In this document: positions 34,337 through 47,300 of the stretch, piece after piece
How the letters are laid out: the number at the start of each line of letters is the position of its first letter
Position numbering within the stretch: position 1 is the first letter of the stretch
Source: Coffea arabica
Taxonomy: Eukaryota > Streptophyta > Magnoliopsida > Gentianales > Rubiaceae
Direction: 5' to 3'
DNA length: 64,000 bases
Assembly: GCF_036785885.1 (NCBI RefSeq)
Contig: NC_092316.1
Span: 26,343,001-26,407,000 of the forward strand
Translations under genes and position numbers: made by a program
Notes under the pieces: model-generated
Databases searched by the model: none
Told to the model about the DNA's origin: nothing
Seen by the model: only the letters and a program-made list of their open reading frames with translations

Positions 34337-36798
34337 TCTTTTTCCATCTTGCCTAAAAGTTCCATAAGTGTTTTATATAATTTCCTTCTATGTTTTGCTT
34401 GTTGGATGTGAGTTTTATTTGTTTTGATTGCTTAATCCAGAGTTTGGACAAATGAAATGGTTATACTTAAGGCTGTCTAGAGCCCATTTGTAAATGAAGC
34501 TGCAGCAGACTTCTCCTTTAGTTGTAGCAGATTTTGAATATCAAATGTTTGCATGTTTTTCTTTCAGAATGTGGCGTGATATCCTGTTAAGTTTTTTAGC
34601 CTTTTTAGATGCGGAAGTTCTTATTTTGGTTGCTTAGTTTTTTATTTTGGTGTCTGGGGAACAAAGTTTAGATCAAAATTGGGCATTTGGATGGGAACCT
34701 GCGTTTTTGGGAAATAAAATTTCCAGCAAGTTCTATTTTCTGCCGCAATATGGTTCATCATTTGATCTTTCATTTCATTTTAAGGGTTGGTTGTTTATGA
34801 AGGGATTGAGTTAACAAAAATGTTCAGTTGTCAAGGGTGTTTGAGAGTTGGTGTTAGTTAGTTAGTTTGTTTAAAATCTGGCATGAAGTTTACAAGAGGA
34901 AGCTGCCGAAAGTTTATTGCAGAAACTTGTTTACGTTGTTTTCTTTGTTGCATGAATTTGGCATGTAAAAAGTTTCAAAAAATTGCAAATCAGTCCCCCA
35001 TGTTCCTCCGCATATTACTAAGGCCCAACTATGTTCTAGTAGCTTACAATTGGGTTCTAAAATAATTGCAATTTGAGTCATGACTTGGCCCCCTTCCTTG
35101 CTTTTGAGCTCATTCAAGGTGCAATTAGGTGGTTTTTGATGTTTTTGCTTATACTTTACTTTTAAATTGATGCCTTGACCCCTTTATTGTTTTGAAGCCA
35201 TTTTCCTTCATTTGCTTACCATTAGGGGAAGGTATAACTTTCTTTTATCTTCTTTACTTCTCTCTTACGTGCTCCTACGTGTTACGTGAATTGCATGTCT
35301 ACTTGGCTTTCTTAAGTTTTCTTTAATTCCTTTCATTTTTAAGTCTTTCTTTTATTTTATTTATGGGGTATGTGTACACCTCTTGGCTTGTAATAGATAG
35401 GGCATTAGAGAGCACTTTGTCCATTTTTCCCCCTTCCCCCATTTGTTTTAGTTAGCCCATGTAATAGTTTCATTTGCTTTTGGGGTATTATTTGGTTTGC
35501 TATGTGTTTAATTTGCTTTATTAAACTATTGCATCTAGTCGAGCATGCTAAGTGTTATGTGCTACGTGTTATAAGTGATTTTGCATGTCTACTTGCTTTC
35601 TATATTTATAAATGAATGTGATGGATGAATGTACGTTTCCACTAGTCCAACGCTAGTCGGAATTCATAGAATGGGCTAGTCCAACGCTAGACCCTTAGGG
35701 ACCCTCCTCGCTAGTTCACATTCGCATGCTCCACTACATTTCATACATTTTTAGTTTTTATGGCATTTGGCATGTCCCTCTAACCTTTTCCCTTTCATTT
35801 TAGGCCTTTGCATCTCATGCTAGTTAGGGTACATTTGCCTGAAGGGTCCCTTTCTGATAAGGGAAACGAGCGAGTGTGGCTACTCGATAGCCTTAGCACA
35901 CTAGTTTTGCCTTCTAATCAAAGGGAAAATCGAAGTCGACAAGTTAGGAGTCATTCCCATACCCGACCTGATGCATTCCCTTAGGTTCATTCATTCTCAT
36001 TCATCACTCACTCATTCTTTTCAATTCACATTTCCTTTCCTTATTGTTCATTTTGATTTCTACTTCACGAAATTGCATTTAATTACACCTATATGCACTT
36101 ATCACTATATTTCATACACTTGCACACAAATACTTGGAATTTTCATACAATTGCACACGTGCACCTTTTCATACACTTACACACAAACACTTGGATTTTT
36201 AAATTTCTTTTCATACACTTCCACACTTGCACATTTGAGTCTCATTTGCATTAATCGACCTCTATGGGGTTTTCCTTTGTTGGCCGCCACAATTCATGTG
36301 GTTTGGGATCAAAAGCCTCACGAGAGACATCGTAGAATTTAGGATTGCATTTTTCTCTCCGTTTTGCATTCATATAGTCATATCCAACGTGCGAACATAT
36401 ATTGGGTAGAAAATTAGGAAAGGTAAGGTTAAGTCGCGCAACTAGCCTTGGCTAGGTCAAAGGGGTGCCTTGGATTCTATCCTTGCCTTCCCCTTTGTCA
36501 AACGTGACCCCCGAACCTTTTTCTTTGGCTTACGTGGACTAGGAGTCGTTTTAAAAAGGGTTTTACTACTTTGTCTTTAAAAAACACTTTTTGGGTGACT
36601 TGGTACACCCCAAATCTATACCAAGTGGCGACTCCATTTTCATATTTAAAAAAACCCTTTTTAAAATTTCAATTGGCCAAATCGTCGCTTTCCAAAGTCC
36701 CATGGCCTTTTTACTTTTCATTTTGCACACGTTCACACCACACTTCACACACACATCACTCACACAATTCACACAATCCAAAAGTGGGGCGCGACAGT

Positions 36799-36817
36799 TG
36801 GCGACTCCACTGGGGAC
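36799..36817 (+). promoter_or_regulatory. Primer-binding site, unit 2
   Basis: Same 19 bases as at 24042-24060, two bases after the LTR end at 36796. Confidence 0.8.
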
Positions 36818-38244
36818 TTCCTAAGTGGGTCCAAGCATTTTGACTTAACCATTCGTTTCCTTTTTCTACCCTTTCTATGCATGGCATGTGGATATTAGGA
36901 TTGCATTTTTCATTTTTTAGGACCTTTTGTCTTATATACGTAATCAAACCAATCCCTCGACTCACGAATGTATGTTTGAATGAATGTTTATTTGTTATCT
37001 CGCGCTTGCATTGCATTTTGGGAGGTATGGGTCACCCTAGAGCCTCGCGTTGGTTCTTGACCCTTCCCCTCCAAACGAGCACTAGCATACGAGCATACGC
37101 TTTACTTCTTTTATCCCTTTTATTTTTCTTTAGTGGCTTGTCACGCCACTCCACCCTATTAGGATTAGGTGACTCACTTGGACATGTGATCACGACACGA
37201 TGTGTGTGTAGCATGATCCAATGGGTCACTCAATCTTCCGCTTAAAGCTATTGGTTGATAGCCTTTAGCTTTTTGTCGAAGATTGAGGTTTTGATAGATT
37301 CACTCAAACACGTAGCCGTGACACGATGTGTGCGTAGCGGTGTTTGGGGAATCGCTCGAGCCACCGACAAAGAACCTTGGGATTGATGACCCTTGGTTTC
37401 TAAGTCTGAAGGCTCGGGGGCCTATGACCTATCGAGTCTAGATGCATTAGTAAGCCAAGCCTCATGCATCCATATTAGAATTGCCTAGGGAAGAGTCGAC
37501 CTTACCCTAAATTAGGAAACACTGTTCACGAGGGGAGGGGTCCCACCCCTCTTTCATTATCTGTCTTTGTTGCTTTTTGTCCAAATGTGTTATGTGATTA
37601 TGTGTTGAACTCACGTTTCCTTGTCTCTTGTCTTTTGCATTCACAAACATTAGGAAATAAGAGGTCTGGCATGACTTTCTTTTAGAACCTACCCTTGTAG
37701 ATAGGTTATTGCACGTTTAAAGATTTTGGTATATTGCATTCGTAGATTAATGATTGCATATCATTCTAGGCCTACCCTGGCAAATAAAGGGTTCCTTAGG
37801 TCACGTTTCATTTCGAATTGCATATTTACATCGCTTTAATAAATGGCATCATGCATAAACCCTAGAAAGGGAATGCCACTTAGGGAATCCCGCGTTTAGG
37901 AATAAACCACCTTTGTGTCTCGGATACTTAATCCAGTGAGACTTGCACGTTTACATTTTGTACCATCCAAAGGGGTAGTGCACAAGGTAAGGTAGGATCC
38001 GATCATTTTCATAGAGTGATCTTTGGAATATGAGCATCTAATAATCACTTTTTGGCCCTTTTATCAAAAATTGGTAAAAATCCCTTGCGTGAAGGACATT
38101 AATTTGAAGAAATTCACAAATGATTCCTCCTTTTGAGATGATAAATAAATTAAGACCAAAATTTGATTTTTAGAAGGTCATAGACTAATGCACTTCAATG
38201 ATTTTGAAATAACCAATGGCCGGGCAATTCAACCAATCCATTTT

Positions 38245-38765
38245 GCCGATTCATTCAATAAATTGTCAATTCATTTGACCAATTTACCCTTTTTAGGGTC
38301 GTCTGGTCGATTTTGAATAAATCATCAATTCATTTGACCAATTTACCCTTTTTAGGGTCACCTGGTCGATTTTGAATAAATTGTCAATTTATTTGATCAA
38401 TTTACCCTTTTTAGGGTTATTTGACCAATCTACCCTTTTTAGGGTCATCCGGTCGATTTTGAATAAATCGTCAATTCATTTGACCAATTTACCCTTTTTA
38501 GGGTCATTCGACCAATTTTTGAATAAATCACTAATTCAATTTCATTCATTTTGCCAATTTACCCATTTTTAGGGCAACCGAGCCGATTTTGAATAAATCA
38601 AGTTTCGTTCAATCTATTTGATCAATTTACCCTTTTTAGGGTGATCTGATTAATTTTGGATAAATTAAATTTCATTCAATTCATTTGACATGTTCCCCTT
38701 TTTAGGGTAATCTGGTCGATTTTAAATAAATGATCGATTTCATTCAACCCATTTGACCAATTAAG
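38245..38765 (+). repeat. Leader minisatellite, unit 2
   Basis: Same kind of about 60-bp units as at 25300-25860, with different unit order and some base changes. Confidence 0.85.
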
Positions 38766-39354
38766 GTTTCAAGATCGAATTTCAAATTGGGAAACCTAGT
38801 CGGTTTTAAGAAAACCGTCCACTGCATCCAGCCATTTGATCAGTTGGGGTTTTGACCCGCGCTTTACTGAGGAAATTTTGTCAAACGAATTCCGGTCTCT
38901 TCGATAGGAAGTTTGTCAAGGTCAAACCTGTGCGTTTTTACAAATTCTTGTATCGATCAAAAGTGATCAATCCATTCGGACGTTGACCTCATTTTGACAA
39001 AGTGTCTCTCGTCACTCCAATTGGCCAAAATTTTTAAATTATTTTTTCACTCCATAAGCTGATTGGATCCATCAGGTATGGTATAGTGCCTACTCTAGAG
39101 GATTGCATCCTCATTCTAGGCCTACCCTTGGCGCAAAAAGGGTTCCCCCATAGGACATGCATCCGAATTTTCTGGATATCTACTAACTCTTGTTTTTTCT
39201 TTTCTTTTTCTTTGCTTTTATTGGAATAACTAAGCAAGGGTTAAATCTAAAGGCAATTCCTTTCAAAATTCTCAGGTAATATTTAAATATAGCTTCTCGT
39301 CGAAGCCCCATCATAACGCGATCCCGTAGTCAAGCCCAGAGGAGTCGTGTAAAC

Positions 39355-41163
39355 ATGAGTTCACAACCGGAACAGTCAGATAGGTCTGCTACTACCGCTC
39401 AACCCGAGACTGCAAGTTTGGGGATTCAGTTGACTGAGATGCTTACCAAGTTTGGAGAGATGGCGTCTGAGATGGCCGCCCAAAAGAAGTTGAATGATGA
39501 GCTAATTAGCAGCGGAGTTCAACCCGAACCTGTACCCGCCAGACAGCCTGAGCAAGAGCCATTTGTCCTACCTTCGGCCCATGCCACTGTTACTCCATCA
39601 TTTCCTATTGCACCCGAAGAAACTTTCACCTATCCCACCACAAATTTGCCATACACTTACCCTCCTCATCCTTCATTTTTTCTTACTCACATGCGAGGTC
39701 TACCACCCCAAATCACTTCAAATATACCACCTGAGCCACATACCTTTTATCACCCTGTTGCTGAGCCATTCCTACCAGATCATACTGTTCAAACCAAGGC
39801 AGAAATGGGGGAACCTTCTGCTCCCGTTGATATAAAGCTGCTCAAACGTCTTGATCGTTTTGATGAGTTTATGAGGAAGAGTCAGGGGTTGAACAAGCAA
39901 GAAGTCCTAGATTACGATAAGCTTTGTTTCTTCCCAAATGTGCAATTGCCTGAGGGATTCAAAACCCCTAAGTTTAACAAGTACGATGGGACGGGTAATC
40001 CCAAGACACACCTCCGACTATTTGCTAACAAGTTAGGAAAGCCTGTAGACGACGAGAACCTGCCTCTAAGGTTGTTCCCGGAAAGTCTGGAGGGGGATGC
40101 CCTCGACTGGTACTCAAATTTGAAGTCCGAAGAAGTAAAAACCTGGATTGACTTGTCCAATGCTTTTGTAAGGCAATACGAGTATAATTGCGAGCTGGCT
40201 CCAACACGAACCACATTGGAAGGGACAAAGAGGAAGCCATCTGAAGATCACAAGACTTATGCCAAGAGATGGAGAAAAATAGCTGCCAAAGTCGAGCCAC
40301 CGATGACTGAGGACAAAATCATACGCACTTTCATTAAGGCACATGATCCTCCATATTTCGAAGAAATTTTTCGCATGACTGGATGCTCGTTCGCTGCTAT
40401 TGTCAATAAACTTGAGGAGTACGATGACTTCGTGAAAGCTGGGAAGATTGTTAATGTCTCTACCCTCAAGTCACAGTTGGATGCTTTGCAAGGTCAGGGG
40501 ACTAGTGGGAAGAACCCGCAATTCCAAAAGAAAAAGGGGGAAACTGCCTTCACCTGGAATCAAAACCCTGTCCCAAGACCCAGACCTCGACAATACCCTA
40601 CCTACTCAAACCCTTACCCCTACTACTTAAATCCTCATCCTGTTTACCACACCAATATCACTCATCCTCGACCTCGCCCAAATTATGCCAACTCGCCTAC
40701 AACCCCTTTCCAAATATCTCAACCAAGCTTTCAACAAGCTCGTCCTCGGGCTCCTTACCACCAAAGATTTTCCCTACCAAATAGACCCACCTACAACTAT
40801 CCCCGACCCACTGAAACCTACAATCAAAGCCGTACCCGAACCTTCGCCAACCTAGGCAGACCTTTGGACCAATTGTATGAGCAATTGAAGGTTGCCAACA
40901 AAATAGGCGTGATTCCCCCTCCAACTTACCTTCATGGTATGCCTGTTGGGTACAATCCACATGCTATTTGTGCCTATCATTCGGGAGTACCTGGTCACTC
41001 AACCGTCGATTGCAGGGCACTCAAGCACAAAGTCCAAGACATGATCGAGGCAGGGGAAATAATGCTAAGGAAAAGAGGTGAACAAGGGCCGAGCATAAGT
41101 ACAAATCCTTTCCCTGAACACAAGGACACCTTCGAAGCATCCACCTCCAATGACGAAATTTGA
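39355..41163 (+). CDS. Ogre/Tat-type Gag (602 aa), unit 2
   Basis: Same protein, residue for residue, as the copy at 26443-28251: Pro-rich N-terminus, capsid-like domain at about 205-340, Pro/Tyr-rich linker, and the C-X2-H-X5-H-X4-C motif near 538-552. It is preceded by the same context (GGAGTCGTGTAAAC before the ATG) and followed by the same decayed 3' region. Identity over 1.8 kb while leader repeats differ shows the duplication is young. No protease or RT follows, so any cDNA synthesis would depend on a partner element's enzymes. Confidence 0.93.
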   Translation: MSSQPEQSDRSATTAQPETASLGIQLTEMLTKFGEMASEMAAQKKLNDELISSGVQPEPVPARQPEQEPFVLPSAHATVTPSFPIAPEETFTYPTTNLPYTYPPHPSFFLTHMRGLPPQITSNIPPEPHTFYHPVAEPFLPDHTVQTKAEMGEPSAPVDIKLLKRLDRFDEFMRKSQGLNKQEVLDYDKLCFFPNVQLPEGFKTPKFNKYDGTGNPKTHLRLFANKLGKPVDDENLPLRLFPESLEGDALDWYSNLKSEEVKTWIDLSNAFVRQYEYNCELAPTRTTLEGTKRKPSEDHKTYAKRWRKIAAKVEPPMTEDKIIRTFIKAHDPPYFEEIFRMTGCSFAAIVNKLEEYDDFVKAGKIVNVSTLKSQLDALQGQGTSGKNPQFQKKKGETAFTWNQNPVPRPRPRQYPTYSNPYPYYLNPHPVYHTNITHPRPRPNYANSPTTPFQISQPSFQQARPRAPYHQRFSLPNRPTYNYPRPTETYNQSRTRTFANLGRPLDQLYEQLKVANKIGVIPPPTYLHGMPVGYNPHAICAYHSGVPGHSTVDCRALKHKVQDMIEAGEIMLRKRGEQGPSISTNPFPEHKDTFEASTSNDEI

Positions 41164-41481
41164 AAATCCTGAAGGAACTTTGCATAATTTGAATGGCCGA
41201 GTATCTTCCCTCTCGAAGGGAATTTCGGTAAATCTAGGGGTTGTTATTTACTAAGGTTCACGAAAACCATTTCTTGCATATGTGAATAGCTTAATGAAAA
41301 CATCTTTTGCAACTAAGTTTTTGTCTTGTTTCCGTTTTGACTAGTTTTTCCATCAAATGCATAATTTGTTTTTTCTGTTTATTTGATTATTGTCCCGAAT
41401 TTTTAATTCTTTTAGATGGCCAAAGATGGAATTATTTGACCATTTGAATATCACTGTTCTGGATTCCGATAATACCATTCA

Positions 41482-41817
41482 TTCAAAAATTTCTTCGTGA
41501 AAAATTCCTTTGTTGAAAAGGGCAAAAATTCCTTTGTTGAAAAGGCCACAAATCCCTTCGTTTGAAAATGCCAAAAATCCCTTCATTGAAAAATCCCTTC
41601 TTTGAGAAGGACAAAAACCTCTTCTTTGAGAGACCCCTTCATGAAAAATCCCTTCATTGAGAAAGTCTTCATTGAGAAATTCCTTCATTGAGAAAGTCTT
41701 CATTGAGGAATTCCTTCATTGAGAAAGCCTTCATTGAGAAATCCCTTTATTAAGAATTCGTTCATTGAGGAAGCCTTCATTGAAAAATCTCTTCATTGAG
41801 AAAATCCCTTCTTTGCC
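41482..41817 (+). repeat. Degenerate TTCATTGAGAAA-type minisatellite, unit 2
   Basis: Same block as 28570-28905. Confidence 0.85.
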
Positions 41818-41853
41818 AAGTTCGAAGCTGATTGATTAAAGCAGCGTCACCGA

Positions 41854-42105
41854 CAATTGATTTTGATGGATGAAAAGCAGCTGAACGCCATGTGCCATGG
41901 CTAATGTTATCAAAGTGCGTGGCCTGTGTTCATAACAAAAAGGTCCGCCTCCGAGCCTTTAGAGAAGGAGGACAAAGAGTTAAAGCGAGTTTTGCCAATG
42001 CAAGATGAAGTCAAAGACGAATTTGATCTAAACTGGTAAGGACATTTGTCATTCAAAAAGGTGCCACCGAGTGGAGCACTTATCCTTGAAGAGATGGATG
42101 GGTAA
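41854..42105 (+). pseudogene. Remnant of Ogre-type integrase C-terminus, unit 2
   Basis: Same 83-codon remnant as at 28942, with the same two internal stops, showing the deletion predates duplication of the unit. Confidence 0.7.
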
Positions 42106-42306
42106 ACATTCTCTCAACCTATCAAATCAGACATGTGTAAGAAGTCTTTATTTTTGATTATGCAAATTTCTTTTGGAAATCATGCAAGGGACGAGGTAAA
42201 AGTCAGGCCATCTTCCTTTCCAATCAAAACATTTCATCCCTAGTTATCCCTTTTGAGCTATCAAAACAATAATTTTTTCGTTTGGCAGCCCCTGAGGATT
42301 GCAAAC

Positions 42307-42537
42307 CCCACACTGGGGCAAATTCATTGTGAACAGAGACGATCAGAAAGGACAGGAAAAATCCCCATACTGGGGCAAATTCATTTTGAAAAAAAAAGGG
42401 AAAAAGGAAAAAGAAAAGGAAAAAGAAAACCCTACACTGGGGCAAATTTAGTTTTCAAAGAAAAATGCAAAAAGTGAGGAAAATACAATGAAAAATGCAA
42501 AGAGAGAAAATCTGATCAAACTGGGGCAAATTTTCCT
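42307..42537 (+). repeat. Interspersed CTGGGGCAAATT repeats, unit 2
   Basis: Same arrangement as in unit 1. Confidence 0.8.
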
Positions 42538-42859
42538 CAGTATCGGAGTTGTTTTCAAAAGGGTGCAATCTCAAGTTATTTCACCCCTCGTATCAAATCT
42601 GCCTTCAAGCCTCAACCTTTCTTGAAAAACACCCTACCGGACCTCATTACAAAAGCCCAAAGTCCTGGTTTTCGTCACTTGCTGCATTTCTATTAGGAAA
42701 TTTGTTAATCAACTGGCAGGTGATGTCTATAATGCTTTCGCCTAATCTCACAAGGGAAATGCATTCTACTGATGCCAGAAATCTTCAATTCATATTTCTG
42801 AGCCGATAATAGTCGAGATATTTCATGGTTCTCTAGGTGAAAACCCGAAAGGGCACCTC

Positions 42860-42890
<31 letters not shown>

Positions 42891-43861
42891 AGAAAAGACA
42901 AAACAAAACAAAAAAAAAAAAAGGGGGTGGGGGCAACCTTGATGAAAACCCGAAAGGGCGCTAGGTAGGTTTCTTCAATGAGCAAACACGAGGAAGAACA
43001 GTTGATGACTTGGTTCATTTGGAATTTCTCTTCATAATACTTCTGCCAGTGTCGAATTGCAGAACAAAGATATTCAGGAACTCGAATATGACATCCGTTG
43101 GCCAAAACTGTGTCGTTTTGTAAAAATATTTCTTTAGCAAATTCATTCTTAGGAAGCTCATTTTTTCTCAATTGCTTGTATTCATGGCATTTTTGTAGGC
43201 TTTAAGCACAAATGGTTTGTGTTTGCATTCTTTCACATATTCATTTCTGCATGATAGGTGAAATTACTTTTTAATCATCGAATTTTGGTGAATGATAACC
43301 CCATGGTTTATTCAAAGCATACTTGGGTTCAGTCATCTTGCGAAAATGGTTGAAATTCAGCAAGGTCGGTTACGCAAGCTTCACAATATGGCAAAATGCA
43401 CGCTCGGTTAGTCGGAAAAAATCAGAGACGTTTAGAAATGACAAATCCAACCAAGTCAGATGCCACGGTCAACTTTGACGAAGGCATCCAAAGACTCATG
43501 TTTACACGATTCTCAAGGACAAACGGATCAAATAAGGGTGGCAATTCCTTTGTTTTTTCTCTTTTGCAGGAAATTTCATGCATGGATGAAAACAATCACA
43601 CCTCGCACTGGAATCGGTGTCGGAAAGAGTCCTCTGGTGAACAAAGGCAGATTGAAAATGTCGCAAGCAAATTTCATCAAAAAGTGCAATAGCATGGCGA
43701 TACAGAATCAACTCTGGACTCAAATATCAAAAATTCATCATACTGGGGCAAATTAATTTTTTGAAAAGATTTTGAAAAGTCAAAAAGAAAAGTCAAAAAG
43801 AAGCAAAAATCATCAATCAAAAACCAAAATCGAATCAAATTTCGTCACGGCAGGATCGGGT

Positions 43862-44168
43862 TTAATCCCACTGACCGATGATCAAAAGCTTATTCGGGTC
43901 AGTCCCACGATCAAAAACATTTTCGGGTCAGTCCCTCGATCAAAAACATTTTCGGGTCAGTCCCTCGATCAAAAGCATTTTCGGGTCAGTCCCTCGATCA
44001 AAAGCTCATTCGGGTCAGTCCCACGATTCAAAAGCTCATTCGGGTCAGTCCCGCGATTAAAGCTTGTTCGGGCCAGTCCCATGATTTGAATTTCCTTCTC
44101 TAGTCAGTCCCAATTTTAAATTTCTGCTCGGGTCAGTCCCGTTTTAATTTCCTGTTTGGGTCAATTCC
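43862..44168 (+). repeat. CGGGTCAGTCCC minisatellite, unit 2
   Basis: Same array as at 30950-31255. The following poly-A run is slightly longer here. Confidence 0.9.
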
Positions 44169-44313
44169 ATTTTAAAAAAAAAAAAAAAAAAAATGTTAAA
44201 GAGGTCGATCCTCATTTCAGAAGCGTCCATTGCAGCCGAATAACACAGGTAAGTATTTGGTGTCTACTTCTTTGTCTCAAGTTTTTTCAAAACTCAGACA
44301 AAGAGGGGCAAAC

Positions 44314-47300
44314 TGTAGACACCAAATTTTGGTGTAATTTCATTTGCTGTTTATTTTTAATTTTTTCATTTTAGTTTTATTCGATTTTTAGTTTTAGTTT
44401 CTAGTTTTATTTTTATTTTTAAGTTGTTAGCATAGAATCTCTTGGAAAATGAATGAAAATGAGAAAGTGAAAAGAAAAGAGGAGAGAAAAGAAAGAAAAA
44501 AGAAAATTGCCCACAAAATATGTTTTATGTCTTCTAAATTCAATCTTTTGGCATTTTGTTTATTTTTGTTAAGTTATTTTGAAAAAAAAAAAAAGAAAGA
44601 AAAAAAAAAAAGAGAAAAACGATGAAAATAGGAAATGGAAAAGAAATGGAAATTGCACTTTATTGTTCTAGTTTATTTTTCATCAAATGTTAATTATTTT
44701 GTTTTTATTATTATCAATTTTGTTTGTTTCAAAAAAAAAAATCAAAAAATAAAAAAATCAAAAAATAAAAAAATCAAAATTCTATTTCTGCCGAATCCAT
44801 TTCCATTTTACATTCCAGCACCTTCCATCTCTATGCCGACTTATAACCTCTAAAACACTCTACCTCCCTCATCCGCCACTCATTCCATTCCACTACCTCA
44901 GAACACAACAAGATTTCTCTCCACTATCACAACTTGGCATTACCACTCCACCTCACATCGGAATCATCGACCAGAGAGACAAAGAGGGAGCCGCACCTTG
45001 CATCTGGAAAAAAAAAAAGAAAAAAACTCGGGAGCTGAATCTTTCTTGTTTCTGTCCGTGAGCTCGAAGGAAGAGAGGGAGAAGTTGTGCGTGAGTCCCC
45101 TTCGTTTCTCTTCAACCTCCACTAGCTGCAATCATCTTCCAACCAACACCATCACCGCAGCAACCACCAGCTCCACCATCTGCCACAGCCAAGCGAACCA
45201 AACCTGTGCGTGCGAGCCGAAAGGAAGGAAGATTTTCTCAGCTTTCTTGCGCATGAGTTGAGCTCCCAGCTGAGCTCACAACAACATTTCTCTGCCTTGG
45301 TATCATTGACGAGAGAAGCCAGAAAGAGAGCGGTGCGAGCTTCGGTACTTGAACTGTCCGAGAGAGGGTGAGAGCAGGAGACAATTGCGTGAGCTTCATT
45401 ACTTTCTCCATCATCTGAGAGCTGCCATTATTCTTCACCTCAACCAGCCGTGCTCAATTCAACCACAATCACTACAACTGCAACCACTGAACTCAGACCA
45501 ACCAACCCTGCGTGCGTGAGCAAAGCCGAGAGGAGGAAAATTTTGCAGCTGCTTGGCGTGTGAGCTAAGTCTTAAGCTGAGGTAAATTTCTGGACTTAAA
45601 CTAGTTGTTTATGGGTTGATGAAGTTGTTTAAGGGCATGCATGTGAGGATTGTGTGGTTAGATGATAACTTAAGTTATAGAAAAATCTGTTTGTGAAGAA
45701 AATGGTTGCCGAGAGTTTAAGCTGGAAATTTGCAGCTTCGGTTGACCAAGTTTTGATGATCTGAGCTATATGTATGTTTAACTAACCAAAGCCTGGATGA
45801 TCTAGCTCTGCATGAAGCTAATTAACTTGGATTAAACAAGAAAATTGAAGGAATACCAAAAATCCGGTTGCATGCATGTCAATCGAGAGAATTGGGTTGA
45901 ATTTCTGGTTAAATGGTGATTTTGATGACATTTGAACTTGATTTTGGATCCAATCTGATAGATAGTTTGTTATTTGGTGTTGCATGTGATCTTTATGGCT
46001 GAGGAATTTGGTTGCATGGCTGGAAATTTTATTGGAAGTTGCTGGATTGCTAAACCAATTTTTCCAGTTTAGCCGTTGAAGTTTGTTTTGGAAATTGCAT
46101 GGGTATTTTAGCATGAAATTTGCTGGAAAGTGGTTGATTTTCACTTGGTTAGATGTTTAATTAAAATTAGATGTTCAAGCTAAGGAAGTTTATTGGTCCG
46201 GCTAAGCAAGAAAAAAAAATGAAATAATGAACAACTCCAATTGCCGAATGCTGGCTGGACTTTTCTCTAAGCACTGGTGTGTTTTTCTGTTTAGGTTTTG
46301 GCTTATTAGGATGTTGAATTTGGTAATTTTATTGTTAAGATCAAAGTTATGATGTTTGTTTAAGATTCTAGTTTTTGTTTGGATGGAAAAGTTGCATTAG
46401 AATGACCACAAGAATGGCAAAAAACATTGCTGGAAAATGTACATAGCTGGCCGAATCTTCATGTCTTACGATTTTAGTTTTTTTTGTTTACTCTTTCATT
46501 TCGGTTCCAAGCTGGTATCTTGTCTAGATGATAGTTCAATCAAGCCTTTTATTGGTTGTTTGCATGAATATGTCTAAGTGTAAGAAGAAATTGCATGAGA
46601 ATGGTTGTGGAAGGAAAGATTTTTCCTGAAGCTGCGAAATGGTTATAGCAGAAATTTTCTTCATGGCATTTGCATGATTTTTCTTTTATGTTTTGGTTTG
46701 ATTGAATGTTGAAGTTGTTTGCGGAAATGAAGTTGGTTTGATTTGAAAGAATTTTGATTAAGTTTGTGTCGAGGTTGACATTTGTTTTGCGGAAATGAAA
46801 GTAGCAATGTTGTTTTGGGCTGCAGAAAGCTTTCAGCAAAAATGATTGTTGCAGAAACAAGTTTCTTACGCTTGTTGCATGAACCTGCATGGAAATTGTT
46901 TCAAAATTGCCTTTGAACCCCCCCAAGTCCCCCCTTAGCTCACTATGGCCCAAGTAATTTGAATACTTAATCAATTTAATCCTTCAAGCTTCTCCATGTT
47001 CCACAAAAGCCCAAACATGTTCTCATTTCTTTACAAAAAGGTCCTAAGGAGGTGTTAAGATTCTTCAGTTGTTTGACACCCTTGTTGATGGAAAATCTGT
47101 ATTCCGAGGGGTTTAGTGTGTGTTTGGAGGATTTTTATATACCAAAGGCTATTATTGAGGCTGTCCAGCAAAGTCTTCAAGATATTTCACCCTTGCTATA
47201 TCATATGCGCTCAACTCAAAGTGAATCAATAAAATTACAGTAATCTTTTTCCATCTTGCCTAAAAGTTCCATAAGTGTTTTATATAATTTCCTTCTATGT

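Larger units (their letters stand above)
31400..36796 (+). mobile_element. Ogre-like LTR, middle copy (5397 bp)
   Basis: Starts TGTAGACACCAAATTTTGGTG, where ACACCAAA and TTTGGTGT form a near-terminal palindrome, and ends GGGGCGCGACA before the primer site. It contains a leader-like segment with a diverged internal duplication (about 32030-32680), a donor-like GAG|GTAAAT near 32673, an NRPD1-like coding fragment near 34139, and a T/CA-rich 3' part. It differs from the copy at 44314-49702 at about eight substitutions that I spotted plus microsatellite length. Confidence 0.9.
36797..39354 (+). other. Untranslated leader of Ogre-like unit 2
   Basis: Closely matches the leader of unit 1 but keeps 160 bp at 37602-37761 that unit 1 lacks. 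No credible gene. Confidence 0.75.
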
